Positions 35,627 through 45,219 of a stretch of DNA of 64,000 nt are shown in pieces (positions within the stretch are counted from its first letter, which is position 1; each line of letters starts with the position of its first letter). This stretch comes from Bacillus sp. Cs-700 (GTDB taxonomy: Bacteria; Bacillota; Bacilli; Bacillales; Guptibacillaceae). The notes under the pieces are model-generated. The model was given only the letters and a program-made list of their open reading frames with translations. It did no database searches and was not told the DNA's origin. Made by a program: the position numbers and the translations under genes. The stretch spans positions 930,001 to 994,000 of the forward strand of contig NZ_CP041063.1 in the NCBI RefSeq assembly GCF_011082085.1, written 5' to 3'.

Positions 35627-36403
35627 TTATTGAGCTGTATACCCACCATCAATAAGAAGAGCTTGTCCAGTAATACTCTTCGCTGCATCGCTTGCGATAA
35701 ACATTGAGTAGTCGGCAATCTCTTTCACTTCAAGTAGTCGTTTTTGTGGAACGAGAGGGTAAATAACTTCTTCCAATACCTTCTCAAGCTCTACTCCACG
35801 TTCTTTCGCTAAATCTTCCATTTGTCCTCTTACAAGCGGTGTATCCACATAGCCAGGTGCCATAGCATTTACTGTAATGCCGTGCTCTGCACCTTCAAGT
35901 GCAGATACTTTCGTAAGACCGATCACACCATGTTTTGCGCTGTTATATGCGGCTTTACCAGCAAAACCAATTACTCCATTGATTGATGCCATGTTTATAA
36001 TTCGACCAAATCCTTGTTCCTTCATAATTGGAAAAACATGTTTCGTAGCAATAAATGGAGCTGTTAGCATAATATCTTGCATCATTCTGAATTTCTCAGT
36101 TGGAAAATCTTCTAATGCAGCAACATGTTGAAGCCCCGCATTATTAATAAGTACATCTACGCGACCGTATTCTTCAACAGTACGATCAATCGCTTGTTTG
36201 ATTTCATCTTCACTTGTAACGTCTGCTTTGATCCCGATAACTTCATAGCCTTTATCTCGAAGTTTTTGGGCAGCTTTCTTTGTACCCTCTTCATTTATAT
36301 CAGAAAGAACAACTTTTGCACCATTTGCTGCAAATGTCTCACCAATTTCAAATCCAATTCCTCTAGCTGCTCCTGTAATAAATACAGTCTTGTTGTTAAC
36401 CAT
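35627..36403 (-). CDS. bdhA: 3-hydroxybutyrate dehydrogenase
   Basis: NAD-dependent short-chain dehydrogenase of 258 residues interconverting 3-hydroxybutyrate and acetoacetate. The TGAARGIG nucleotide motif, NNAG, catalytic Ser in MASINGVIGFAG, and YNSAK (Tyr/Lys) are complete. Subfamily markers are NNAGLQHVAALEDF and the C-terminal IYPLVPQKRLLEVKEIAD, seen in BdhA enzymes. A GGAGGAA ribosome site precedes the ATG. Its product would feed the CoA-transferase/thiolase locus 20 kb to the left. Confidence 0.9.
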   Translation of the reverse strand: MVNNKTVFITGAARGIGFEIGETFAANGAKVVLSDINEEGTKKAAQKLRDKGYEVIGIKADVTSEDEIKQAIDRTVEEYGRVDVLINNAGLQHVAALEDFPTEKFRMMQDIMLTAPFIATKHVFPIMKEQGFGRIINMASINGVIGFAGKAAYNSAKHGVIGLTKVSALEGAEHGITVNAMAPGYVDTPLVRGQMEDLAKERGVELEKVLEEVIYPLVPQKRLLEVKEIADYSMFIASDAAKSITGQALLIDGGYTAQ

Positions 36404-36666
36404 GAATCGTTCCTCCTAGTGTAAATCCTAAATTTATTTTCATTCTCACACACCTCCATTTACCCTTTACAACGATTTATAAACGAATTCTATCTCATTT
36501 TTTAACTTCACACTTTTCGTTATTTTCAATTAATTCATCGCAAATATCTACCCTTGTATAAAGGTTCTTAAGGCCTTACGAACGATAAGATCTACTGTTT
36601 GATCGAACTGCATTTTGGGTACTGAAAATAGACAGAATGATCCAAAAATGGAAGGAGATAAAAAGA

Positions 36667-37374
36667 ATGACGTTTCGCCACGCCCTTTTTGTAATCGCTA
36701 TCATTTCAGCTTCTGGATGTTCTAACATAGCTGTTTTGAATCCTAAAGGCTCTGAAGCACAGTCAGAGCTTAACTTACTTTACCTTAGCTTAGCCTTAAT
36801 GAGCATTGTCTTACTGGTTGTTTTTACTTTATTTACCCGATTTTTAATGAAGTATCGCGAGCGTCCTGGACAAGAAAACGACTTTCCTAATCAAGTTAAT
36901 GGGAATAAAAAACTCGAAATCACCTGGGTAATTATACCGATAGTAATTTTAATTATCTTGGCAGTTCCTACATTTGCTACTACATATCAACTTGATAACA
37001 AGGCAGAGATCGTTCGTGAACCTTTAGAAATCAATGTTACAGCCCAGCAATACAAATGGAAATTTCATTATCCAGAACACGACATAACGCTCGAAAATGA
37101 AGTGAAGCTACCTGTGGATCGGCCGGTTGTCTTTACGCTTCATTCGAAAGATGTGATTCATTCTTTCTGGATACCACAACTAGGTGGAAAAAAAGATGTT
37201 CTCCCCAACCAAGAAAACAAGTTAACACTAACACCACTTGAAACTGGAGTCTATGACGGAAAGTGCGCTGAGCTTTGTGGAGCAAATCATGCCCTCATGA
37301 CATTTGATACTACCGTTATCGAACAAGAAGCATTTAATCAGTGGACGCGTGTTGCTGATATACAGGAGGATTAA
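36667..37374 (+). CDS. Haem-copper oxidase subunit II with CuA site
   Basis: Lipoprotein-type subunit II of 235 residues. Signal ASGCSN gives a lipidated Cys at residue 18; two membrane helices follow (about 35-62 and 83-108), then a cupredoxin domain. CuA ligands are complete: His165 in IHSFWIP, then C-x-E-x-C-x3-H-x2-M in CAELCGANHALM (200-211). There is no C-terminal cytochrome c domain, unlike B. subtilis CtaC. The ATG at 36667 behind GGAAGGAG is chosen over one ten codons upstream. First of a four-gene operon. Confidence 0.9.
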   Translation: MTFRHALFVIAIISASGCSNIAVLNPKGSEAQSELNLLYLSLALMSIVLLVVFTLFTRFLMKYRERPGQENDFPNQVNGNKKLEITWVIIPIVILIILAVPTFATTYQLDNKAEIVREPLEINVTAQQYKWKFHYPEHDITLENEVKLPVDRPVVFTLHSKDVIHSFWIPQLGGKKDVLPNQENKLTLTPLETGVYDGKCAELCGANHALMTFDTTVIEQEAFNQWTRVADIQED

Positions 37375-39327
37375 ATGATGAATGTGATTTTAGACTACCT
37401 CATATCACTACCTTCAGATATTATTTTTGCAGATATTTCATTTACTATTATGCTGATTGCCACTGTTTATTTTTTAACGAAGTATGCAAAATGGAAATGG
37501 CTGTGGAGTTGGATTACTTCTACAGATCATAAAAAAATTGGGATTATGTATTTATTTGTATCGTTTCTCTTTTTTATACGTGCTGGAATTGAAGCCTTAC
37601 TTATAAGAATGCAGCTTGCTTTCCCTAATAATGAATTCTGGGTATTTCAAGGCGAACGATTTAACCAATTGACTAGTACTCACGGAACAGTCATGATTTT
37701 CCTCGTCGCTACCCCTCTGCTAATCGGTTTGATGAATGTGATTGTTCCTCTCCAAATTGGTGCGAGGGATGTTGCATTTCCTTTTATGAATTCTTTAAGT
37801 TTGTGGTTATTCATTTCAGGTGGCATTTTGATTAATGCAAGTTTTGTAGCAGGAGGCTCACCTAATGCCGGGTGGACAACGTATGCTCCTTTAGCATTGA
37901 AAGAGTTTACGCCTGGACCCGGGAATAGTTATTACCCGATAGGACTTCAAGTTGCTGGACTCGGAACAATTATGGGCGGGATCAATTTTATCGTTACGAT
38001 TATAAAAATGAGAGCGCCCGGCATGCGATTTATGAGAATGCCCTTATCAACATGGTCGATGTTCATTACGTCTATCCTCATCGTATATGCATTTTCAGCT
38101 CTTGCCGTTGCTCTACTATTGCTGACATTTGAGCGACTTTTTGGAACAGTTATCTTATCAGCATCTGAAGGTAATCCATTAATCTGGCAGCACCTTTTCT
38201 GGATATTTGGTCACCCTGAAGTTTATATCATCGCTCTACCTGCTTTCGGGATATTTTCCGACGTCATTAGTGTTTTTTCAAAGCGAAAACTCTTTGGTTA
38301 TCCTTCTATGGTTTTCGCCATTATACTTATTGGATTTCTCGGTTTTATGGTTTGGGTTCATCATATGTTCACAGTAGGGTTAAATACGAATATTACTATC
38401 TTTTTTGCCCTTACAACGATGCTAATCGCTGTTCCTACTGGAATTAAGATATTTAACTGGCTATTTACGATGCGAGGAGGTAGGATTCGCTTTGATACAC
38501 CTATGCTCTACGCATTAGGATTCATCTTCACTTTTGTTATAGGTGGCGTTACTGGTGTTATGCTTGGCACCGTTCCAGCGGATTATCAATACCACGATAG
38601 CTACTTTGTCGTTGCTCACCTTCATTACGTGATCATTGGTGCCACAATTTTCGGAGTGTTCTCTGGTGTTTATTATTGGTGGCCAAAAATGTTTGGAAAA
38701 AAACTGAATGAAACTCTTGGTAAATGGAACTTTTGGACTTTTGGCATTGGATTTCATATTACCTTCTTTCCCATGCATGTTATGGGGTTAATGGGAATGC
38801 CACGACGTGTTTTCACCTATCCGGAAGGGGATGGCTTGGGCTTTCTTAATTTTATTAGTACGTGCGGTGCTTTTTTGATGGGGATTGGCGTATTATTTTT
38901 CATGATAAATATTTACATAACGACGCGCTATACGAATAAACGCGTATTAAATGACCCCTGGTTCTCTAGAGGACGAACGCTCGAATGGACAATCCCATCT
39001 CCACCTCCAGCCTATAACTTCGCACGTCTACCTGAGGTAAAGAGTCGCGAGCCGCTGTGGGATGCTTATGAAAAAGGAAATAAAAATATCGACTTTATTG
39101 GTGAATACGAAGATATTCATCTCCCTAACTCCACTTCTCTTCCATTCTTTATCGGGATTGGTTTTCTGATCGCTTCTTTTGGATTCGTATTCGAGATATG
39201 GACAGTCGCTCTATCAGGGATGTTGATCGTTTTTCTTATGATGAGTATTCGATCGTTTCAACGGAAAAACGGTATTCATATTTCTAAGGAGAAGGTAAGG
39301 GTACAAGACAGGAGGGGTGAGGATTAA
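37375..39327 (+). CDS. Haem-copper oxidase subunit I (QoxB/CyoB-like)
   Basis: 650-residue catalytic subunit with about 14-15 helices. It has the long N-terminal helix and C-terminal extension (RTLEWTIPSPPPAYNFARLPEV-type, here abbreviated to RTLEW and PPPAYNFARLPEV) characteristic of QoxB/CyoB. Key motifs: low-spin haem His in LTSTHGTVM, CuB His and the proton-channel Glu in FGHPEVYIIALPAFG, CuB His pair in WVHHMFTVG, and haem ligands in VAHLHYVIIGA. The GHPEVY form places it in the type A1 (aa3-like) class. AGGAGG precedes two adjacent ATGs. Subunit III starts within its stop (TAATG). Confidence 0.93.
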   Translation: MMNVILDYLISLPSDIIFADISFTIMLIATVYFLTKYAKWKWLWSWITSTDHKKIGIMYLFVSFLFFIRAGIEALLIRMQLAFPNNEFWVFQGERFNQLTSTHGTVMIFLVATPLLIGLMNVIVPLQIGARDVAFPFMNSLSLWLFISGGILINASFVAGGSPNAGWTTYAPLALKEFTPGPGNSYYPIGLQVAGLGTIMGGINFIVTIIKMRAPGMRFMRMPLSTWSMFITSILIVYAFSALAVALLLLTFERLFGTVILSASEGNPLIWQHLFWIFGHPEVYIIALPAFGIFSDVISVFSKRKLFGYPSMVFAIILIGFLGFMVWVHHMFTVGLNTNITIFFALTTMLIAVPTGIKIFNWLFTMRGGRIRFDTPMLYALGFIFTFVIGGVTGVMLGTVPADYQYHDSYFVVAHLHYVIIGATIFGVFSGVYYWWPKMFGKKLNETLGKWNFWTFGIGFHITFFPMHVMGLMGMPRRVFTYPEGDGLGFLNFISTCGAFLMGIGVLFFMINIYITTRYTNKRVLNDPWFSRGRTLEWTIPSPPPAYNFARLPEVKSREPLWDAYEKGNKNIDFIGEYEDIHLPNSTSLPFFIGIGFLIASFGFVFEIWTVALSGMLIVFLMMSIRSFQRKNGIHISKEKVRVQDRRGED

Positions 39328-39920
39328 TGGAAACAATGTTCGCTCAAAAGCACCTGAACCATAAGCAAGCACGAATGAATATCCTTGCTTTTTGGTTTCT
39401 TATCGGTGCCGAGATTGTGGTGTTTGGTTGTTTATTCGGCATTTACCTCGCTGTTAAATCCTTAACAGATCAGGGGCCAACCCCAGATGAATTATTTAAA
39501 TTAAATGAAATAATGCTTTCAACTGTTGTTTTACTAACTAGTAGTTTTACTTGCGCAATTGCGGTTTATTTTCTAAAGCTTTCTAAGAAGTTATCGACGC
39601 TTCTATTCTTCCTTATCACGATTTTACTTGGCTTAGCTTTCATAGGATTGGAAATAAGAGAATTCACTCTTTATGTAGAAGAAGGCGCTAAGATTTCTAC
39701 TAGTGCTTTTCTTGGTGCATTCTATCTGCTTCTTGGCACTCATGGCTTTCACGTCTTATATGGTGTCATCTGGATTTCTTTATTATTAGTGCAACTTTGG
39801 CTAAAAGGAATAAATCAAGAAACGGCCCCAAAGTTATTTATCGCGAGTCTTTACTGGCACTTTATCGATGTGATTTGGGTGTTGATTTTTACTATTGTTT
39901 ATTTAATAGGAAAGGTGTGA
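39327..39920 (+). CDS. Haem-copper oxidase subunit III
   Basis: 197-residue subunit with five helices, the short quinol-oxidase-like form. Conserved motifs are LGTHGFHVLYGVIWISLL and ASLYWHFIDVIWVLIFTIVYL (only the start ASLYWHFIDVIW is diagnostic). The start overlaps the subunit I stop by one base. No metal sites are expected; the subunit stabilises oxygen and proton paths. Confidence 0.92.
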   Translation: METMFAQKHLNHKQARMNILAFWFLIGAEIVVFGCLFGIYLAVKSLTDQGPTPDELFKLNEIMLSTVVLLTSSFTCAIAVYFLKLSKKLSTLLFFLITILLGLAFIGLEIREFTLYVEEGAKISTSAFLGAFYLLLGTHGFHVLYGVIWISLLLVQLWLKGINQETAPKLFIASLYWHFIDVIWVLIFTIVYLIGKV

Positions 39921-39925
39921 AACGA

Positions 39926-40201
39926 TTGAAGAAGCATACTAAAAAAGAGATTCATAAACTCTTCCTTTCGTTCATCCTAATGATTTTATTAACAGCTTTA
40001 GCTTTTATACTTGTTCTCTATCATCTCATTTCACCACCTTTCTTAATCGTTCTTATCACCTTCTTTGCTCTCATTCAAATCTTGATCCAGCTGGATCGAT
40101 TTATGGATATACGTGAAAAGGAAGGTGAATATCGTTTAACATCTCTAATAGGTGGAAGTTTTGTTGCTCTCCTAGCGATCGTTTTTTTAATACTTCTTTA
40201 A
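39926..40201 (+). CDS. Haem-copper oxidase subunit IV
   Basis: About 91 residues with three hydrophobic helices, matching the prokaryotic subunit IV (CtaF/QoxD) family in size and position. The frame runs back into subunit III without a stop. TTG at 39926 is preferred because AAAGGTG lies 8 nt upstream; a GTG three codons earlier is an alternative. It overlaps nothing and ends 21 nt before a strong terminator. Confidence 0.82.
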   Translation: MKKHTKKEIHKLFLSFILMILLTALAFILVLYHLISPPFLIVLITFFALIQILIQLDRFMDIREKEGEYRLTSLIGGSFVALLAIVFLILL

Positions 40202-40222
40202 AAGGTAGTTTTATGATTTTTT

Positions 40223-40265
40223 ACAAAAATACTCCGGAGGGCTTAACGCTCCGGAGTATTTTTGT
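40223..40265. terminator. Bidirectional terminator overlapping the FUSC gene 3' end
   Basis: Perfect 17-bp stem ACAAAAATACTCCGGAG/CTCCGGAGTATTTTTGT. The stop codon of the minus-strand FUSC gene lies in the 9-nt loop, and one arm encodes its last six residues. Confidence 0.9.
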
Positions 40266-42480
40266 AGAAATCATAGCTTGCTGCTTCTCTTTTCTTGGAA
40301 ACACCTAACTCTTTCCCTAATATTAAAAGCGACTGGTTAATTCTCCATATATAGTACAAGTCATTCACAAATTTTTTTACTTCTTGGTCTTCTTGGGGAA
40401 TGTTTTCTGAAAGACCTTCAATATATTCCCTTTCTTTATTTAAATTGTACATGATTAATCCAGTCTCACCTTTTAGAAGTTTCAGCAAGGTAAGAATATT
40501 GTGTTTTATTACTTCCTTTACTAGCTGAAGCGTTTTTTCTGATCCTTTGACAATAGTGGAACGACTGTTACGATTTGTAGAAGCAAGTAAATGCTTAGCA
40601 AAATAATTAATAGCAGTTAGAACGGTCAACCAACGCTCAATTCCTGAACGAGCTAGAATAGCAGGTCTGTTACGTAGTGGCCTAGCATCTTCTGCTATTT
40701 TCCTCATCTGTTCGTCAATACCAAAAGCTTGGTTGGTAAAATCATAGTGTTTCTTACCATCTGTAAAAGATTCAAGATAATCTGTCACGTACGTACTTAA
40801 TTTGGTTAAAAAATCTTCAGCGGTATTTGCAACCTTATCACGAGTGCTTTTCGGATAAATAATTGCAGCTGCAAGAAACCCGATAAAGGCTCCTGCAAGT
40901 GTATCAAATACTCGAGCCATTAATATCTGCTCAGTAATACCACCCAATATAAAATCGTACATAATCGCGATCAGCATCGTCATCCAAAACATCATCATAG
41001 CATAGGAAATGGATAATAAATAAAATGCCATAAAGATGCAGCAGAACAACGCAATTAACTCTAAAATAACCTGACCCGCAAGAAGATGTGCCAGTCCAAA
41101 ACCAGCAATGGCACCAAAAATTGTCCCAAGAGATCTTTGAAATGCTTTCTGAAGGGTCATTCCTACGGTATCCGTACCTAACAAAACAACAAAAGCAGAG
41201 AGAAGAACCCAGTATTGATGAGCGGGCGATAGAAAATATCCTAGAAAAATCGCCACTGCTCCTGCTACTATAGCCTGTAAAGCTTTTATTGTAGCAGCTC
41301 TCGGCTGTTTCGCCTTTTCTTCTATGTTTACGTTCTCTTTCTTTATTTCTTCAGCGTCTTCTAGCCGCTCTTTCTCCTCAATGTTTGCTATCCGTCTTTC
41401 TCCAAGTTCGATTGAACTATCAACTAGGTGATTGGCAATTGACTCAATCCTTCTAATTAGCCACAGCCAATCTTTATTTTGATGATCGGAAACTCTCAGT
41501 TCAATTAACTGATTTTTAAGCTCTTCTATCACGTTCTCTGTTTGCTTTAAGTTTCCGACAATGTCATGACTTCGCAACACTTCCGCATCTCGAACCGATT
41601 CTACCAGCTGATACAGCAACTTTCTAACTTCATTATGTTCTAGCGCGTGAAGTTCTTTCATTCTTTTAACTGCTGGATAAAGAGTTTCAATTAACATCTC
41701 GGCATCGAATACGTACATTCTTAATTGCTCTGCGTCTATACCTGGCCATACTTCTCCTGGATCTGTAGTTGTTAATTGGCTGGATATGACCTGGGCATAT
41801 TCATTTAACTTTTTGACATCACGTTTTAATAGAAGTGCCCTATAGCGATTTGGAGTAGGATCTGCAATTGCATCAAGAACAAGATCAAGCGTAAGGTTTG
41901 TTTGGATGTGGAAAGAGTTCATACTTCGACTTAGTTGTCTTTTCGGTTTGTTTTTGAAAAGGATAAAGTGATACAGATAAGAAAACCCGCCACCTACCAG
42001 TATCCCTATAATAAATCCAGGCAAATCAGGTGGTTGAAGATTTAAAAGGGTTGAAAAATAAATCGATAAAAAAGCGATCATAAAGATACCAAAATACCGA
42101 AAACCATAATGCTGTAAATAGTAAGCAAAAAAGATCACGAGCAAAAACAATCCATCTGTCATAAATGGGATCGAACTAAGATAAGTACGCACAGTTAGCC
42201 AGATCATACTTGAAATAACTAACAAAAGCGCAGTGATTTTTTTCTTTTTATCTGTGTCATCATTCACAAGCAATAATGACAAAAGACTCACGACACCCGC
42301 AAGAATAGCCGGTGTAAACGACATTTCAAGTGTTGCCGTCAACCATAGCATGAACATAACGGATGAAAAAACACTAATTGTAATTCTCGCTGCTTGATGT
42401 AACCTTGTCCTGCCGGGGTCTGCAGCAGCTAAACGAGCCCACCAGCTTTTTATAATCGATTTTTTATTTTTAGTCAGCAT
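40243..42480 (-). CDS. FUSC/aromatic-acid-exporter-family membrane protein
   Basis: 745-residue protein with two membrane blocks (about residues 30-170 and 400-520), each followed by a helical cytoplasmic region, as in YccS/YhfK-type and AaeB-like FUSC proteins. The second block contains the family stretch LLSAFVVLLGTDTVGMTLQKAFQRSLGT (diagnostic part QKAFQRSLGTIFGA). A role in efflux of aromatic or fusaric-like acids is known for some relatives but not shown here. The ATG lacks an obvious ribosome site. Monocistronic, ending in a hairpin shared with the oxidase operon. Confidence 0.82.
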   Translation of the reverse strand: MLTKNKKSIIKSWWARLAAADPGRTRLHQAARITISVFSSVMFMLWLTATLEMSFTPAILAGVVSLLSLLLVNDDTDKKKKITALLLVISSMIWLTVRTYLSSIPFMTDGLFLLVIFFAYYLQHYGFRYFGIFMIAFLSIYFSTLLNLQPPDLPGFIIGILVGGGFSYLYHFILFKNKPKRQLSRSMNSFHIQTNLTLDLVLDAIADPTPNRYRALLLKRDVKKLNEYAQVISSQLTTTDPGEVWPGIDAEQLRMYVFDAEMLIETLYPAVKRMKELHALEHNEVRKLLYQLVESVRDAEVLRSHDIVGNLKQTENVIEELKNQLIELRVSDHQNKDWLWLIRRIESIANHLVDSSIELGERRIANIEEKERLEDAEEIKKENVNIEEKAKQPRAATIKALQAIVAGAVAIFLGYFLSPAHQYWVLLSAFVVLLGTDTVGMTLQKAFQRSLGTIFGAIAGFGLAHLLAGQVILELIALFCCIFMAFYLLSISYAMMMFWMTMLIAIMYDFILGGITEQILMARVFDTLAGAFIGFLAAAIIYPKSTRDKVANTAEDFLTKLSTYVTDYLESFTDGKKHYDFTNQAFGIDEQMRKIAEDARPLRNRPAILARSGIERWLTVLTAINYFAKHLLASTNRNSRSTIVKGSEKTLQLVKEVIKHNILTLLKLLKGETGLIMYNLNKEREYIEGLSENIPQEDQEVKKFVNDLYYIWRINQSLLILGKELGVSKKREAASYDFYKNTPER

Positions 42481-42638
42481 AAGTTAATCATATCGAAAAT
42501 ACTTTCGTTCTGCCAACTATGTGTATCGAATCTTTACTTTTTTCTTCTTTTAGCTAGTTGGTCTTATTGCATTGACGACTTGTTATGCCTCCTTTTTGAT
42601 CATTAAGGAGGCTATGTTTTTGTTACTACTTTGCGATA

Positions 42639-42674
42639 GAAAAACCTTTGAAGAAAATTCTTCAAAGGTTTTTC
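42639..42674. terminator. Terminator after the BCCT transporter gene
   Basis: Stem GAAAAACCTTTGAAGAA/TTCTTCAAAGGTTTTTC nearly without loop, with T tracts either way. A second hairpin, GCCTCCTT/AAGGAGGC, lies about 30 nt to the left (42587-42612). Confidence 0.85.
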
Positions 42675-42675
42675 G

Positions 42676-44205
42676 TTAAACTGTTTTTAAATCTTTCTTT
42701 GCTTTTACTTTCTTATCCGTAGTCTTCTGCTTTCTAGGAACTTCTTCATTAAAGGATTTAAGCATTCCCCAACACGTAAATAGAAGTATGATGGTTAGTG
42801 GAAAGGCACTGACAATAATCGCCGTTTGCATGCTCTCAAGGCCACCTGTCACCATTAATACCACTGCAGAGGCAGATAAGATGAAACCCCAGCTGAATTT
42901 CACGAAATTTGGAGGATTTAAACTTCCATTCGTCGTTTGCATACCTAAAACAAACGTGGCGGAATCAGCTGATGTGATAAAGAAGGTAGAGATTAACAAT
43001 AACGTTACTACGGTTAAAATGCTTCCCAAAGGAAGTTGCTCATATAAATAAAACAAACCGGTTTCAAGACTTTGACCTGCTATATCCGTTCCCTGTGTAA
43101 AATCAAAGAATATGCCAGAGCCACCGAAAATACCAAACCAAAATGCACAAACAACCGTAGGTACAACCGTAACAGCGATCATAAACTCTCTAATCGTCCG
43201 TCCTTTTGAAACCCTGGCGATAAACGTTCCTACAAACGGTGACCAGGCAATCCACCATGCCCAGTAAAAGATCGTCCAGTTCTGAATCCATGATTCATTG
43301 TCGGCGTTCATCGGCGCTAATCTCATTCCCATTGCAAATATGTTTTGTACGTATTCACCAAATGTGGTCACAAATAGATCTAATACAAATTTAGTTGGAC
43401 CTAAAATGACGAAAAGAATAAGAAGTACTACAGCAAGAGCCATATTGGCATTACTTAAATATTTGATTCCTTTTTTAATACCTGTTCCAGCTGAAATTGT
43501 AAAGAGAACGGTAATAATAGCGATAATAATCAATTGTACTGTAAAGTTATTCGGGATATTAGTTAAGTAGCTCAACCCTCCGTTGATTTGCTGAGCACCA
43601 AGTCCTAACGAAGCAGCTACACCAAATATTGTTGCAAAAACAGCTACGACATCAACTGTAATCCCGATCGGGCCTTTCACTTTATCGCCTATTAGTGGAT
43701 AAAGAGTGGCACTCATTAATCCAGGCGCCCCCTTACGAAATTTGTAATACGCTAATGCTAAAGCAATCGTAGCGTAAATGGCCCATGCATGGAATCCCCA
43801 ATGTAAATATGTATAGCGAAGGGCCAGGTGTGCGGATTCAACCGTTCCTCCTTCACCATATGGCGGGGTAGAAAAGTGGGACATCGGTTCTGATACTCCA
43901 AAGAACAATAGCCCTATTCCCATCCCGGCGCTAAAGAGCATGGCAAACCAGGTAAGTCTACTGTATTCAGGCTTATCTGTATCTTTTCCTAACTTGATAT
44001 GCCCGAACCTGCTAAAAATTAAATAAATAGCAAATACTAAAAAGAATGTTGCAGCAAGCTGATAAAACCATCCAAACTGATCCAAAAAGAAATTTTGAGA
44101 TAGCGTCATAACCTGGTCTAGATTGCCTGGAGAGATCACACCCCAACTGACAAAAGCAATTGCAATTGCAATTCCAATCCAAAAAACTTTTGTAACTTTG
44201 TTCAT
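42676..44205 (-). CDS. BCCT-family glycine betaine/choline transporter (OpuD-like)
   Basis: Sodium-coupled osmolyte importer of 509 residues with 12 helices. The BCCT signature is visible in FYWAWWIAWSPFVGTFIARVS (core WAWWIAWSPFVG-x-FIARVS, about residue 310) and in the glycine-rich GMGIGLLFFGVSEP segment (about residue 90). GGAG lies 8 nt before the ATG at 44205, chosen over a GTG three codons upstream. The short basic C-terminal tail (KQKTTDKKVKAKK) could sense osmotic stress. The substrate is betaine by family; choline, ectoine or DMSP are alternatives. Confidence 0.9.
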   Translation of the reverse strand: MNKVTKVFWIGIAIAIAFVSWGVISPGNLDQVMTLSQNFFLDQFGWFYQLAATFFLVFAIYLIFSRFGHIKLGKDTDKPEYSRLTWFAMLFSAGMGIGLLFFGVSEPMSHFSTPPYGEGGTVESAHLALRYTYLHWGFHAWAIYATIALALAYYKFRKGAPGLMSATLYPLIGDKVKGPIGITVDVVAVFATIFGVAASLGLGAQQINGGLSYLTNIPNNFTVQLIIIAIITVLFTISAGTGIKKGIKYLSNANMALAVVLLILFVILGPTKFVLDLFVTTFGEYVQNIFAMGMRLAPMNADNESWIQNWTIFYWAWWIAWSPFVGTFIARVSKGRTIREFMIAVTVVPTVVCAFWFGIFGGSGIFFDFTQGTDIAGQSLETGLFYLYEQLPLGSILTVVTLLLISTFFITSADSATFVLGMQTTNGSLNPPNFVKFSWGFILSASAVVLMVTGGLESMQTAIIVSAFPLTIILLFTCWGMLKSFNEEVPRKQKTTDKKVKAKKDLKTV

Positions 44206-44422
44206 TCTGTCCACTCCTATTAATGTTTATGTAGATCTAAAAATATTTCAAAATAATAACCACATGTTTTTAATCATAAGCATAAACGAGAGTATTTTCA
44301 AATTTTTATAAGAATTTAGTATAATGTACCCCGTTCGTGTTTACTACAAACAACTGGGTGTTTCCACATATATTGTGTTCTCTTACGAATATTAATTAAC
44401 ACCTTCACTATTTTTCTCGATA

Positions 44423-44452
44423 AAAAAGCAGAGGCGACCGCCTCTGCTTTTT
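44423..44452. terminator. Terminator after the sigma/anti-sigma operon
   Basis: AAAAAGCAGAGGCG/CGCCTCTGCTTTTT stem with T tracts on both sides, 6 nt beyond the anti-sigma factor stop. Confidence 0.9.
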
Positions 44453-44457
44453 GGAAA

Positions 44458-45219
44458 TTATAAACCTGAACTTAATACTATTTTTCCTTTAGGTGCTTCA
44501 CTTTTACTATCCGGCTCGAGTGTGATTGCTACAGCATCCCAGTTGTGATCTCCCTCATATTCAACCTGGTAGGCAACTTCGCCTTTACCTTCTTGATTTG
44601 GGGTAAAGAAACCAGCTCGATAAGGCTTGTCATCTTCAAGCAACCAAACCTGGTACACTTGATCACCTTCTGTTGTTGCCACGTCGTTAACCTCAACCAC
44701 TAAATTCATTTTTCCATCTTCATTCATTAGAGCAGCAGAACCTGCCGATGCTTCTGCTTCAGAAGGCTGTAATTGAACCGCTTTGATCAAAGAGGAAATT
44801 TCTTCTGGCTGAGTAGTCTCATCATCACCTTCATTTACGAATGTATAAACATTTCCTGCTAGAGAAAGAAATAAAGCTGCTGCTAAAGCTGGGGCTACCC
44901 ACTTTTTTTGTTTTGACTTTCTCTCTGTTTGGAGACGGGTTACGTTATTTTTTTGTTCAACCGAAAGACTTTCATTTGCAGTATCATTTGATTCAACCAT
45001 ATCACTTTCAAAAACGCTTGCCAGAACGCGTTCTTTCATTCCGGCAGGCGGCTCTTCCGGGATGGAGAGATAAGGAAGGTCACCTGTCAATTCTTCCAGC
45101 TCCTTTAACTCCTCTCTGCACTCTTCACATGATAAGAGATGAGCTTCGAACTGCTCTCTTTCTTCGTTTGATAAGGTTCCATTAAAATAATCGAGCAGTT
45201 GTTCACAATTTGCTTTCAT
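44458..45219 (-). CDS. RskA-like anti-sigma factor with zinc-finger domain
   Basis: 253-residue membrane-anchored anti-sigma factor. The cytoplasmic ASD/zf-HC2 module has the HxxxCxxC motif in FEAHLLSCEECREEL (about residues 26-40). A single helix lies near residues 109-128 (WVAPALAAALFLSLAGNVYT), and the extracellular RskA C-terminal domain (DQVYQVWLLEDDKPYRAG) follows. The ATG at 45219 behind AGGAGGGG overlaps the sigma factor gene by 17 nt, indicating coupled synthesis. Release probably involves regulated proteolysis; the signal is unknown. Confidence 0.88.
   Translation of the reverse strand: MKANCEQLLDYFNGTLSNEEREQFEAHLLSCEECREELKELEELTGDLPYLSIPEEPPAGMKERVLASVFESDMVESNDTANESLSVEQKNNVTRLQTERKSKQKKWVAPALAAALFLSLAGNVYTFVNEGDDETTQPEEISSLIKAVQLQPSEAEASAGSAALMNEDGKMNLVVEVNDVATTEGDQVYQVWLLEDDKPYRAGFFTPNQEGKGEVAYQVEYEGDHNWDAVAITLEPDSKSEAPKGKIVLSSGL

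Noticed and set aside
42587-42612. GCCTCCTT/AAGGAGGC hairpin with T run on plus strand
   Set aside because: No plus-strand gene upstream for it to terminate; function not assigned.
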